From assembly GCA_964396335.1 (NCBI GenBank), contig CAYNEX010000001.1, positions 15,719 through 79,718 of the forward strand: DNA of 64,000 nucleotides, given 5' to 3'. Positions within the stretch are counted from its first letter, which is position 1. Each line of letters begins with the position of its first letter. The DNA comes from ZC4RG30 sp964396335 (lineage in GTDB: Bacteria > Pseudomonadota > Gammaproteobacteria > Steroidobacterales > Steroidobacteraceae). The notes under the pieces are model-generated. The model was not told the origin of the DNA and did no database searches. It worked only from the letters and a program-made list of their open reading frames with translations. Shown here piece by piece: positions 46,934 through 56,356 of the stretch. Both the position numbers and the translations under genes were made by a program.

Positions 46934-47308
46934 ATGCAATTCCTCCGCAAAGTCCTGGTTTTCGCAGCGGCTGCTTCGATGCCGGCGCTGCCGGTGGCGG
47001 CCCATCACGGCTGGGCCGGCCAGGGAAACGACCTCACCGAGCTGCAGGGAACGGTCCACCAGGCGGTGAATCTGGTGAATCCGCACGCCGGCTTCCAGGT
47101 GATGGCCGATGGAAAGGTGTGGGACATCACGCTCGCGCCGCCGTCGCGCACCCAGGGCGCAGGCCTGGAGGCTTCGACGTTGAAGGTGGGCGACCAGGTC
47201 ACGGTCACGGGCAATCGCAACAAGGATGCGGACCGTCACGAGATCAAGGCCGTGCGTGTCAGCGCCGGCGGGCGTCACTACGACCTCTATCCCGAACGCC
47301 TGCGATGA
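46934..47308 (+). CDS. DUF6152-family secreted protein
   Basis: A 124-residue protein. Its signal peptide ends in VAA just before HHGWAG, where the mature chain begins with two histidines as in the DUF6152 family. TELQGTVHQAVNLVNPHAGFQV and KVGDQVTVTGNRNKD are the conserved blocks, and the fold is probably an OB-like beta-barrel. The ATG at 46934 has GAGGAG upstream. The stop overlaps the start of the next gene (ATGA). Metal binding is possible from the histidines. Function unknown. Confidence 0.82.
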   Translation: MQFLRKVLVFAAAASMPALPVAAHHGWAGQGNDLTELQGTVHQAVNLVNPHAGFQVMADGKVWDITLAPPSRTQGAGLEASTLKVGDQVTVTGNRNKDADRHEIKAVRVSAGGRHYDLYPERLR

Positions 47309-48252
47309 GATCACTCCGGCCTGCCGCGCGCGGACCAGGTGATTCCGGATCGGGCAGCGCAGGCGGGGAGGATGGATTCGCCGACATCGCCGGGGCGCTG
47401 GCGCATGCGCTGGAGACCTGGGTTGCGCCGCGGCCGGCGGCCACGGTACGCGGCGGCTGCATCAATGACGCTTTTCGCTGGGAAAGTGGCGCCGGCACGC
47501 TGTTCGTGAAGCTGGCCCATGTCGATTCGCTGGAGATGTTCGAAGCGGAGGCCGCCGGGCTGATTGCACTGGATGCCGCCGACGCGGTGCGCGTGCCGCA
47601 GGTGCTGGCGCACGGAGCGGCCGGTGAGCAGAGCTACCTGGCGCTCGAATTCATGGCACTGCGGCCGCTGGACGCGCCAGCCGAGCGCCTGCTCGGCCAG
47701 CAGCTGGCCGCACAGCATCGCCGGGTCCACACGCGCTTCGGATGGCAACGTGACAACACCATCGGACGCACGCCGCAGCCCAATGCCTGGGCCGATGACT
47801 GGTGCAGCTTCTTCATCCGCCATCGGCTCGCCTTCCAGCTGGGGCTGGCGCAGCGCAACGGCCATGGTGGACGGCTGCAGCAGCGGGGCGATGAACTGCT
47901 CGCCCGGGTGCCGGATCTGCTGGCTGGTCACGCACCGCCGCCTTCGTTGTTGCATGGTGACCTGTGGGCCGGCAATGCCGCTGCCGATGCCGGCGGCAAT
48001 CCGGTGATCTTCGACCCGGCGGTGTACTACGGCGATCGCGAGTCAGACCTGGCGATGATGCGGCTGTTCGGCGGCTTCGGTCCCGCCTTCTTCGAGGCCT
48101 ATGAATCGGCCTGGCCGTTGCCACCCGGGGCGCACCGACGGGTGGACCTTTACAACCTCTATCATGTGCTCAACCACCTGAACCTGTTCGGCGCCGGTTA
48201 CCTGGGCCAGGCCATGAGCCTGATCGATTCGCTGCTGGCATCCGACCGCTGA
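47305..48252 (+). CDS. Fructosamine kinase family protein
   Basis: A 315-residue kinase-fold protein. It starts with a disordered Gly/Ser segment and then the ATP-binding beta-sheet region (RGGCINDAFRWESGAGTLFVKLA). Next come LALEFMALRPL (hinge), NTIGRTPQPN, WCSFFIRHRL, and LLHGDLWAGN with the catalytic aspartate and FDPAVYYGDRESDLAMMRLFGG with the metal-binding aspartate. The family phosphorylates ketoamines on glycated proteins so that they decompose (deglycation). Its ATG overlaps the DUF6152 stop, an arrangement I do not know from other genomes. Confidence 0.92.
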   Translation: MRSLRPAARGPGDSGSGSAGGEDGFADIAGALAHALETWVAPRPAATVRGGCINDAFRWESGAGTLFVKLAHVDSLEMFEAEAAGLIALDAADAVRVPQVLAHGAAGEQSYLALEFMALRPLDAPAERLLGQQLAAQHRRVHTRFGWQRDNTIGRTPQPNAWADDWCSFFIRHRLAFQLGLAQRNGHGGRLQQRGDELLARVPDLLAGHAPPPSLLHGDLWAGNAAADAGGNPVIFDPAVYYGDRESDLAMMRLFGGFGPAFFEAYESAWPLPPGAHRRVDLYNLYHVLNHLNLFGAGYLGQAMSLIDSLLASDR

Positions 48253-48313
48253 GGTTTGCCCGCCGGCGCGGCTTGTTCCAGACTCGTCGCAACCAGGACA
48301 GCGACAGGGGGGA

Positions 48314-50122
48314 ATGATGGATCGTTCTCGGCATGCAGGCGTGGACGCCGGCCGCATTGTCCGCGCCAGCTGGACCGCGTCCCGACCGCTGCGCCTCATT
48401 GCCAATGCCTGCCTGGCGATGGCAGCGCTGCTGCTGGCCACCGGCGCGGAGCAGCGGCCGGCGTGGCGCGACACCTCGCTGTCGTTCGAAGTGCGCGCGG
48501 CCGACCTGGTCCGACGAATGACGCTGGAAGAGAAGATCGGCCAGATGCAGAACGCCGCGCCCGCCATCGAGCGGCTGGGCATTCCCGCCTATGAGTGGTG
48601 GAACGAGGCGCTGCATGGCGTGGCTCGGGCCGGCGAGGCCACGGTGTTTCCGCAGGCGATCGGCCTGGCCGCCACCTTCGACGAGCAGCTGATGCAGCAG
48701 GTCGCCACCGTGATCAGCGACGAGGCGCGCGCGAAACACCACGAGTTCCAGCGCCAGGGCATGCATGGCCGTTACCAGGGGCTGACCTTCTGGTCGCCGA
48801 ACATCAACATCTTCCGGGATCCGCGCTGGGGACGCGGACAGGAAACCTATGGCGAGGATCCGTACCTCACCGCGCGCATGGGCGTGGCCTTCGTGCGTGG
48901 CCTGCAGGGTGACCACTCGCGCTATGCCAAGCTTGATGCCACCGCCAAGCACTTTGCCGTGCACAGCGGGCCGGAAGCCTCGCGGCATGAATTCGACGCG
49001 CGGCCCACCGGGCGCGACCTGCATGACACCTACCTGCCGGCCTTCGAGGCGCTGGTGAAGGAGGCCGGCGTGCACGCGGTGATGGCCGCATACAACCGCG
49101 TCAATGGAGAGTCGGCCACCGCCAGCAAGCACCTGCTGCGCGACATCCTGCGTACGCAGTGGGGCTTCGACGGGTATGTGGTGTCCGATTGCGACTCGGT
49201 GGGCGACATCTTCCGCACCCACAGGATCGTGGCTACTGCGGAGGAGGCCTCTGCGCTGGCGATCAGGAATGGCAATGACCTGCGGTCGCACCTGTGCGGC
49301 GCTGGGGAATGCCGTGCAACAGGGGCTGGTCACCGAGGCCGCGATCGATGCGGTGCTGGTGCGGCTGATGACCGCGCGCATGCGGCTTGGCATGTTTGAT
49401 CCGCCTGCAATGGTGCCGTGGGCTGCCACGCCCTATTCAGTGAACCAGGCGCCTGCCCACGACGAGCTGGCGCGCCGCGTCGCGCGGCAGTCACTGGTGC
49501 TGCTGAAGAACGACGGTATCCTGCCACTTCGCCGCGACCTGAAGCGCATCGCCGTCATCGGGCCGACTGCCGACAATGTCAATGCATTGCTCGGCAACTA
49601 CAACGGCACGCCATCAGCCCCGGTCACCATCCTGCAGGGCATCCGCGACGCGCTGCCGCAGGCCGAGGTGCTCCACGCGCGTGGCGCCGAACTGGTGGAT
49701 GGCCTGGTGGAACGCCCCATCCAGGGTGCGCCGGAGGGCAGTCGTGAGCCGTCGCCGGCTTCCGCCGATGCAGCCCTGGCTGCCGCGCGTGCCGCGGAGG
49801 TGGTGATCTTCGTCGGTGGGCTGACCAGCCAGATCGAAGGCGAGGAAATGCGTGTGGAACTGCCGGGCTTCGCCGGCGGCGATCGCACCGACCNNNNNNN
49901 NNNNNNNNNNNNNNNNNNNNNNNNNNNNNNNNNNNNNNNNNNNNNNNNNNNNNNNNNNNNNNNNNNNNNNNNNNNNNNNNNNNNNNNNNNNNNCCGTCGC
50001 GGGACCTGCGCTACCATGACGAGGCGCGCCGCGGATATGCCGTCGCGCCCGGGCGTTATGAGGTGCAGCTCGCGGCCTCCAGCGCCGATGTGCGCCTGCG
50101 CGACACCTTCGAAGTGCGCTGA
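48314..50122 (+). pseudogene. Glycoside hydrolase family 3 enzyme, frameshifted and interrupted by a sequence gap
   Basis: The first frame (48314 to about 49277) encodes a signal region and a GH3 TIM-barrel: MTLEEKIGQMQN, GIPAYEWWNEALHGVA, WSPNINIFRDPRWGRGQETYGEDP, KHFAVHSGP and the nucleophile aspartate in GYVVSDCDSV. After GNDL near 49277 homology continues in another frame (CGRTCAALGNAVQQGLVTE... SLVLLKNDGILPL), so one or two bases are gained or lost. 100 N follow at 49894-49993, and the last 42 residues (DLRYHDEARRGYAV..SSADVRLRDTFEVR) are the fibronectin-like end of a GH3 enzyme. A full-length enzyme of about 870 residues implies that roughly 300 residues are hidden in the gap. Either a true pseudogene or assembly error. 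Beta-xylosidase or beta-glucosidase activity is likely. Confidence 0.85.
49894..49993. other. Scaffold gap (100 N)
   Basis: Exactly 100 undetermined bases, the conventional length for a gap of unknown size. It falls inside the GH3 gene. Confidence 0.98.
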
Positions 50123-51439
50123 TCAGGACTTCTTCGGCCTGGCCGGCGGGCGCTTCTTCGCGTCGCGCACGATCTTCATCAGGGCAGGGTGGTCCTCCGC
50201 GGAACCACCCTCGACGATGAAGACATCCGATCCGCTCTGCTGCACCGATACGGCCTCGTCGCCGTCCGCGTACTTGACCGGCAGCAGGCGCCGGTAAGCC
50301 TCGACGAATTGCGTGGCTTCGCCCTCGTTGTCCCACGAAAGGCGCAGCAGCAGCAGGGTGTCATCGCCGCCCTTGCGCCTGAACACGGCATAACGGTCTC
50401 CGTCCCAGCCATCGGCCGCCGCCGCGGCGACATCGCGCATGCCGTTGACGTTGAAGATGGTGCGCAGCTGCACCTCGCCGAGCACCTCGTCTTCGATCAG
50501 TTCCCATTGGCGCAGCACCCGCTGGCCCTTCAGCCGCGGCCAGCTGATGCGCGAGGCGCCTTCACGCTCGAACCACTTGTGGGGGTGCAGGATCTGCTCG
50601 GTGGAGACGGGCGGATATTCGCGGTACAGCTTCTCGACCTGGTCCCAGCCTTTTTCCTGCAGGGCCGAAATGAAGGCCGCGCCACGCACGTAGTTGCCCA
50701 CCAGGATCTCGAGGATGAAGGGCGGGATGGCTTCGCCGTCGGCCATCACTTCAGGTCCGCTCAATGGCGCCTCGGCCTGCATGCGCAGACCCTGGGCAAC
50801 CACTCCCGGCGGCGGCTTGCCGTCGAACAGGCGCGACACCATCCAGTGCGTCTGCGCGAACGTGGCTTCGCCCTCGACCACGGCGACGCGCGCCAGCGCC
50901 TGGTCCTCGTCGAGGCCGCGCTTGTCCGACAGGTAATCTTCGAGGTCGAAGTGCTGGTCCTGCAGCGCGTGATACAGCTCATGCAGGTAGACACCACCGC
51001 GTTCGATCTCGTCGCCGCCCTCGGCGATGATGAAGATGCGTTCGTTGTCGGTGTCGTAATAGGCCGCCACCTGTGAGCCCAGCACGCCGCGCATGGTCAT
51101 GCGCAGGTCCTCGATCTCCGGTCCCGGGTGCAGGCCGAGGCGCTTGACGATCTTGCCGAGGTTGCGGGCCTTTTCCGGGGGCACCTCCTCGTCGGTCTGC
51201 TTGTCGATGTAGGCGCGAAGTTCCTCGGGTGTCTGCATTTCGACCGGTACAGGCCGCTTGAATTCCAGTCCACGCAACTGCAGGACATCCTGCTGCAGCC
51301 GTGCAACCAGTGCCCTCGGGTGGGAGGGCAGCACATGCGGACCCGAGGCACCTTCCTGGGCATTCAAGCCATGTCCAGGCAGCAGGAGCGTCAGTGCAGC
51401 GGCAACCAGCACGGGCCGCAGGAATCGACGTGGCTTCAT
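50123..51439 (-). CDS. Putative HExxH zinc metallopeptidase, secreted
   Basis: A 438-residue protein with a signal peptide (about 1-28). The zincin motif HELYH lies at residues 153-157 within YLHELYHALQDQHFDLEDYL, a context common to a family of uncharacterised bacterial metallopeptidases. An upstream segment GSQVAAYYDTDNERIFIIAEGG is typical of the edge strand above such active sites. EGEATFAQTHWM may supply the third ligand, as a glutamate one helix downstream. The C-terminal third (about 340-430) is a separate alpha/beta domain. It ends next to the GH3 stop (no gap) and is divergent from the beta-propeller gene. Confidence 0.78.
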   Translation of the reverse strand: MKPRRFLRPVLVAAALTLLLPGHGLNAQEGASGPHVLPSHPRALVARLQQDVLQLRGLEFKRPVPVEMQTPEELRAYIDKQTDEEVPPEKARNLGKIVKRLGLHPGPEIEDLRMTMRGVLGSQVAAYYDTDNERIFIIAEGGDEIERGGVYLHELYHALQDQHFDLEDYLSDKRGLDEDQALARVAVVEGEATFAQTHWMVSRLFDGKPPPGVVAQGLRMQAEAPLSGPEVMADGEAIPPFILEILVGNYVRGAAFISALQEKGWDQVEKLYREYPPVSTEQILHPHKWFEREGASRISWPRLKGQRVLRQWELIEDEVLGEVQLRTIFNVNGMRDVAAAAADGWDGDRYAVFRRKGGDDTLLLLRLSWDNEGEATQFVEAYRRLLPVKYADGDEAVSVQQSGSDVFIVEGGSAEDHPALMKIVRDAKKRPPARPKKS

Positions 51440-51554
51440 TTGACCCGGGCGCAGGCTGCGCGCAAAGTGGAATCCTTCCGGTCTTATGCCCGATTGCCGT
51501 GGCAATGCATAGGGCGGGACCCATAACGGATTGCCTGCACAACGAGAATCACGG

Positions 51555-53246
51555 ATGAAAATCTCGCTGGGTGCGCTGCTGTTTGCGGCGCTGATGTCCG
51601 CCAGTCCTGCCATCCCGGCGGCTGCGCCTGCCTCCGACCCCCGGCGCATTGACGCGCCTCCCACCAACGACGTGGCCTCAATGGCCCTGTCGGCAGATGG
51701 CCGTCAGCTGGCGCTGGTCAGTCGCCACCAGGGACGCAACCATCTGTGGGTGAAGTCACTCGCCACGGGCGAGGCGCGGCCACTGGCGAATACCGAGGAG
51801 GCCGTGTTTCCGTTCTGGTCCCCGGACGGAAAAGAGATCGGCTTTTTCGCGCGCAATGAAATGCGCGCCATCAACGTGGCGAGCGGCCGCATCCGCATCC
51901 TTGTCACGGGCCTGGGCTGGCCGGCGGGCGGCAGCTGGTCCGACGACGGCACCATCGTGTATGCCTCGCATGGCCAGTACGCGCTGCTGTGGGTGAACGA
52001 TTCCGGCGGCAAGGTGCGCGCGCTCACGCAGGTTCCGACGGGCTCCGACGTCTATGCCTACGTGCATCCGCACTTCCTCCCGGACGGCATTCACTTTCTT
52101 TTCTATGTGCAGGCGGAAACCAACCAGCGCGGCATCTACCTCGGCCGCCTTGATGACACCCTTACGCATCGACTGGTGGAATCCGAAGCCGCCGGCGTTT
52201 TTGCCGATGGCAGGCTGTATTACCTGCAGGACGGCATCCTGCTTTCCCGCGAGCTGGACCTTGCGACCCGACAGCTGTCGTCGGAGGCGGCCATCATCGA
52301 TCGCGGCGTTCCCGTGGGCGGTCGTTCCGTGGCAGCACTGGCGTCCAATGGCAGGCAGGTGATCTGGCGTCGCGGGTCCCAGGGCAGCCAGCGACAGCTC
52401 GCCTGGTATGACCGCGCCGGCAGGCGGCTCGGCGCGGTGGGCGAACCCTTCATCGCCGGCACCGGTGCGCCGTCGCTGTCGCCCGATGGGGCGAGGGTGG
52501 TGATCAACTATCTCGCCGAGGGCCTCGGTGAGGTGGGCGTCATCGATCTGGATGGCGGCGCGCTGACGCCGGTGTCGCTGCATCCGGCCAACGACAGCTA
52601 TCCGGTCTGGTCAGCCGATGGCCGCAGCGTGCTGTTCAGTTCCAAGCGCACGGTCACCTACGAGATGTACAGCCGCGAACCCGGCAGCCTTGCCGAAGCG
52701 CGCAAGGTGTTCGACACGCGGGGGCTGCGGCATCCGCTGGGCATGTCCGCCGATGGACGGTACCTGCTGTTCCGTCGCAATACCCCCGATGCAGTGCTGC
52801 TCGATACGCAGACCGGCACGGAGACGGTGCTGGTTCCTCCCGGCGCGGCGAGCGCGCAGTGGGCGCAGATCTCCGCCGACGGCCGCTGGATCGCCTATGG
52901 CGGCAGGCATTCGGGTTCGATGCAGGTGCACCTGTACGGACCGCTGGATGGAAATGGCAGGAGTTCGGAGCCGATCTCGCAGACAGGCGGGGGCTGGGTG
53001 CGCTGGCGCGCGGATGGTCGAGAGCTGTTCTACGCGGAACCGGATGGCACCATCGTGTCCGTGGCGCTGCAGTGGCCGGACGGGAACAGCGTCGTGGCCG
53101 GCGAACCGCAGCGCCTGTTCACGGCGCCGATGTTCAGTGGACCGGAAGACCGGAACTTCGCGCAGCAGTATGCAGTCAGCCCCGACGGCCAGCGTTTGAT
53201 CGTGATCGAGGCGAGCGAGGCGTATTCGCCGGTCTATCTGCGATAG
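51555..53246 (+). CDS. Secreted TolB-like/PD40 beta-propeller protein
   Basis: A 563-residue protein with a signal peptide (about 1-25) and a series of PD40/WD40-like repeats. Examples are FPFWSPDGKEIGFFA, GGSWSDDGTIVYA, APSLSPDGARVVINY, YPVWSADGRSVLFSS, GMSADGRYLLFRR and AQISADGRWIAYGG. The same propeller is usually found as the C-terminal sensor of serine/threonine kinases or peptidases, but here it stands alone with no kinase domain. It is divergent from the metallopeptidase gene across 115 bases. The ATG at 51555 is preceded by a weak CACGGA site. It is probably a periplasmic ligand- or protein-binding propeller. Confidence 0.85.
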   Translation: MKISLGALLFAALMSASPAIPAAAPASDPRRIDAPPTNDVASMALSADGRQLALVSRHQGRNHLWVKSLATGEARPLANTEEAVFPFWSPDGKEIGFFARNEMRAINVASGRIRILVTGLGWPAGGSWSDDGTIVYASHGQYALLWVNDSGGKVRALTQVPTGSDVYAYVHPHFLPDGIHFLFYVQAETNQRGIYLGRLDDTLTHRLVESEAAGVFADGRLYYLQDGILLSRELDLATRQLSSEAAIIDRGVPVGGRSVAALASNGRQVIWRRGSQGSQRQLAWYDRAGRRLGAVGEPFIAGTGAPSLSPDGARVVINYLAEGLGEVGVIDLDGGALTPVSLHPANDSYPVWSADGRSVLFSSKRTVTYEMYSREPGSLAEARKVFDTRGLRHPLGMSADGRYLLFRRNTPDAVLLDTQTGTETVLVPPGAASAQWAQISADGRWIAYGGRHSGSMQVHLYGPLDGNGRSSEPISQTGGGWVRWRADGRELFYAEPDGTIVSVALQWPDGNSVVAGEPQRLFTAPMFSGPEDRNFAQQYAVSPDGQRLIVIEASEAYSPVYLR

Positions 53247-53335
53247 TTTGAACAAAGAGGGCGGTCAGCCGGACCTGACTCCGGGCTGCAGGCCGCCATC
53301 GGACCCGCTGCAGAGGCTGGATGCCGGGAAGCTGG

Positions 53336-54309
53336 TCAGGCCAGAAGCAGCGCCAGTCCCGCGGTCACCAGCAGCACGATGCCCAGTGCAAGCCAGCGAT
53401 GCTGGTTCACCAGCTGCCAGGCGCTGCCGGCGCTCGCGATCCGGTCGAAGCGGCCATGCGCGGCGTAATACTCGTCGGGCATGGCATTCCACAGGTTGCA
53501 GGGACGTTGTGCATCCTCCGGCTCTTCGCTCTGCTGGCTGTCGAAGCCGGTGCGCGCAAGGTACCAGTCCGCCACCTGTGGAACCAGCTTGTCGGCCCAT
53601 ACCGCCTTGAAGGTCGGGAAGCCGACGAACCATTCGCGGCGCCGCTGGCGCGCGGCCCGGACGATCACGCGCGCCACCATCTCCGGCTGGAACACAGGCG
53701 GGACGGGCTGCGGGCGGCGCGGCATGCGGTTCAGGGCCCAGTTGAACTGCGGCGTGTTCACCGCCGGCAGGTGCACCAGCGTCAGGTGCACGGCGGACTT
53801 CTCCTTCATCAGTTCGGTGCGCAGCGACTCGGTGAATCCCAGCAGCGCATGTTTGGCGGCGCAGTAGGCCGACTGCAGCGGGATGGCGCGATAGGCCAGC
53901 GCCGAGCCCACCTGGATGATCACGCCACGGTTGCGCGGCTGCATCGAGCGCAATGCCGCCAGCGTGCCGTAGACCGCGCCGAGATAGGTGACATCGGTGA
54001 CGCGGCGGAATTCCGCGGCNNNNNNNNNNNNNNNNNNNNNNNNNNNNNNNNNNNNNNNNNNNNNNNNNNNNNNNNNNNNNNNNNNNNNNNNNNNNNNNNN
54101 NNNNNNNNNNNNNNNNNNNTGGCGGCCTCGGCGCCCAGGCTGCGGCACTCTTCGGCCGCAGCGGCCAGGCCCGCCTCGCTGCGGGCGATCAGTGACAGGC
54201 GCGCGCCCTCGCGGGCGAATTCGCGGGCCACCACCCGGCCAACCCCGGCCGAGGCTCCGGTGACGACCACATGTGGCAGGGGCCCCTGTGCGCGCTGCGG
54301 TTCAGGCAT
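53336..54309 (-). CDS. Short-chain dehydrogenase/reductase, interrupted by a sequence gap
   Basis: The N-terminal piece (from 54309) has the NAD(P) motif VVVTGASAGVGRVVAREFA. The C-terminal piece has FRRVTDVTYLGAVYGTLAAL, GVIIQVGSALAYR and the catalytic SAYCAAKHAL (Tyr-x3-Lys). 100 N lie between them. From the spacing in related enzymes about 45-50 residues (the acidic DVAD and NNAG region) are missing, so the true gap may be near 150 bases. The protein has an unusual C-terminal extension with a hydrophobic segment (WLALGIVLLVTAGLALLLA), suggesting membrane anchoring. It starts inside the end of the GH15 gene (8-base overlap). Confidence 0.88.
54020..54119. other. Scaffold gap (100 N)
   Basis: Exactly 100 undetermined bases inside the SDR gene. 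Confidence 0.98.
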
Positions 54310-56140
54310 CCTGGGCCTCGGTCGCCCGGCTGGTCCCGCGCGACTGCCGCCGGCTCACGAAGTGCGCATGCAGGGTGCTGCTCTCGTCCTGCAGCGTGAA
54401 CGCCGTGTTCACCAGCGCGATGTGCGAAAAGGCCTGCGGGAAGTTGCCGACCATGCGGCCCGCGCGCGGGTCATACTCTTCGGCCAGGAGGCCGAGGTCA
54501 TTGCGCAATGACAGCAGATGCTCGAACAGTTCGGTGGCCTGCTGCCGGCGGCCCATCAGGATCCAGGCATCCGCCAGCCAGAAGGAACAGGCGATGAAGA
54601 CCCCTTCGCCGCCGCCGACTCCATCATCGGCGACTTGCGGGTCATAGCGGCGCACGTAGCGGCCATCCATCAGTTCCCTTTCGATCGCTTCCACGGTGCC
54701 CGTGATGCGTGGATCGTCCGCCGGCAGGAAGCCGAGAATGGGCATCAGCAGCAGGCTGGCATCCAGGGCCTGCGATTCATAGCTCTGCACAAACGCCTTG
54801 CGACGGCGGTTGTAACCGCGCGTGCAGACCTCCGCATGGATGCGGTCCCGCAGCGCCTGCCATTCGTCCAGTGGTGCGTCGACACCCTGCATCCTGGCAT
54901 TGCGGATGGCACGGTCCACCGCCACCCAGGCCATCACCTTCGAATGCGTGAACTGCCGGCAGGCGCCCCGGATTTCCCAGATGCCGGCATCCGGCTTCTG
55001 CCAGTTCTGCCCCAGGTGCCGGACAATGCTGTCCTGGATGCGCCAGGCATCGGCATTCACCGCGACGTCGTTGCGCAATGCCTCGTGCAGGGTGTCGATC
55101 ACCTGGCCGAACACATCCAGTTGCTGCTGGCCATAGGCGGCGTTGCCCACGCGCACGGGTCGCGAATCCTCGTAACCCGGCAGCCAGTCCAGTTCGGATT
55201 CAACCAGGCGGCGTTCGCCTTCCACGCCATAAAGCATGTGCGCCTGTGCGGGGCTGCCGGCCACCGCCCTGATCATCCAGTCGATCCAGCGCCGCGCCTC
55301 ATCCTCGTAGCCGGCCAGCATCAGTGCGTCGAAGGAGAAGGTGGAGTCGCGCAGCCAGCAGTAGCGGTAGTCCCAGTTGCGCGCGCCACCGACATGCTCC
55401 GGCAGCGAAGTGGTGGGCGCGGCGATGATGGCGCCGGTGGGCTCATACACCAGCGCCTTCAGCGTCAGGATGGAGCGTGACACGGCCTCGCCATAGGGTC
55501 CGCGATAGATGCAGCGGGCGGCGTGCCGCTGCCAGTGCCGGCGGGTGTCCGCCAGCTTGCCGGCCAGGTTCGCGCAGGGTTCAAAACTGCTGGCGTGCGA
55601 AGGGTGCCAGGACAGGGCGAAGTCGCAGCGCTCGCCGGTCGCCATTTCGAAACAGGCCGTCGTGGTCATCTGGCGGCCGGCCAGTGGAACCGGGCTCTGC
55701 AGGTTCCATTCATCGGGACCGGCAATGGCCTTCAGTCCGTATGCGGTGCGGCGGACCCAGGGAATCGTCGAGCCATAATCCGGGCGCAGCACCAGTTCCA
55801 TTTCCAGTTCGACCCGGCCCCGGATCCCACGCGCCGCGCGCACCAGCATCGGCGTGGGTGTGTCGGTGACCAGCGCGTCCTCCAGGATCACCTCGCCGGA
55901 ATCGCAGAGGAAGCGGGTCTCGAGCACCATCGAGTCGGGTACATACCGGCGCTCGACGCGGAAGGTGCAGCGCGGCCGGATGCGCCAGAACCCGTGCTCC
56001 TCGCGCCCCAGCAGCCGTGCGAACACGGCATCGGAATCGAAGCGTGGTGCGCACATCCAGTCGATGGACCCATCCCTGGATACCAGCGCGGAACAGCGGC
56101 AATCGCTGAGCAGGGCATAGTCCTCGATCGGACTGGACAT
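54302..56140 (-). CDS. Glycoside hydrolase family 15 protein (glucoamylase/trehalase-like)
   Basis: A 612-residue cytoplasmic enzyme. The N-terminal beta-sandwich starts with IEDYALLSDCRCSALVSRDGSIDWMCAPRFDS. The (alpha/alpha)6 barrel contains GGARNWDYRYCWLRDSTF, DAGIWEIRG with the presumed general-acid glutamate, and LLAEEYDPRAGRMVGNFPQAFSHIALVN with the presumed general-base glutamate. Such bacterial GH15 proteins hydrolyse alpha-glucosides such as maltodextrins or trehalose by inversion. No signal peptide is visible. It overlaps and is translated with the SDR gene. Confidence 0.94.
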   Translation of the reverse strand: MSSPIEDYALLSDCRCSALVSRDGSIDWMCAPRFDSDAVFARLLGREEHGFWRIRPRCTFRVERRYVPDSMVLETRFLCDSGEVILEDALVTDTPTPMLVRAARGIRGRVELEMELVLRPDYGSTIPWVRRTAYGLKAIAGPDEWNLQSPVPLAGRQMTTTACFEMATGERCDFALSWHPSHASSFEPCANLAGKLADTRRHWQRHAARCIYRGPYGEAVSRSILTLKALVYEPTGAIIAAPTTSLPEHVGGARNWDYRYCWLRDSTFSFDALMLAGYEDEARRWIDWMIRAVAGSPAQAHMLYGVEGERRLVESELDWLPGYEDSRPVRVGNAAYGQQQLDVFGQVIDTLHEALRNDVAVNADAWRIQDSIVRHLGQNWQKPDAGIWEIRGACRQFTHSKVMAWVAVDRAIRNARMQGVDAPLDEWQALRDRIHAEVCTRGYNRRRKAFVQSYESQALDASLLLMPILGFLPADDPRITGTVEAIERELMDGRYVRRYDPQVADDGVGGGEGVFIACSFWLADAWILMGRRQQATELFEHLLSLRNDLGLLAEEYDPRAGRMVGNFPQAFSHIALVNTAFTLQDESSTLHAHFVSRRQSRGTSRATEAQDA

Positions 56141-56326
56141 CCCTCACCTCGTGCTTGCGGGAGGCCGGCGGGCCGGCATCCGCAGCAGACTAGGCAGAAG
56201 CGACCGCAGTCACCATGCGGTGCGCTGTTTCAGGGCCTGTAGGTGCATGCCGACGCGGACTCACCGCACCCTCGTGCAGGCCGCCGACGAAATGCGCGGT
56301 CATTGAGGCGGCGAGTCCGCAGCGCA

Positions 56327-56332
56327 TATGCT
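56327..56332 (+). promoter_or_regulatory. Candidate -10 element of the 582-residue unknown gene
   Basis: TATGCT (context GCGCATATGCTC) lies 25 bases before the GTG at 56357. The rest of the 216-base divergent region shows no other clear signal. Confidence 0.35.
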
Positions 56333-56356
56333 CGCCTTCCTGACCGAGGAACCACT

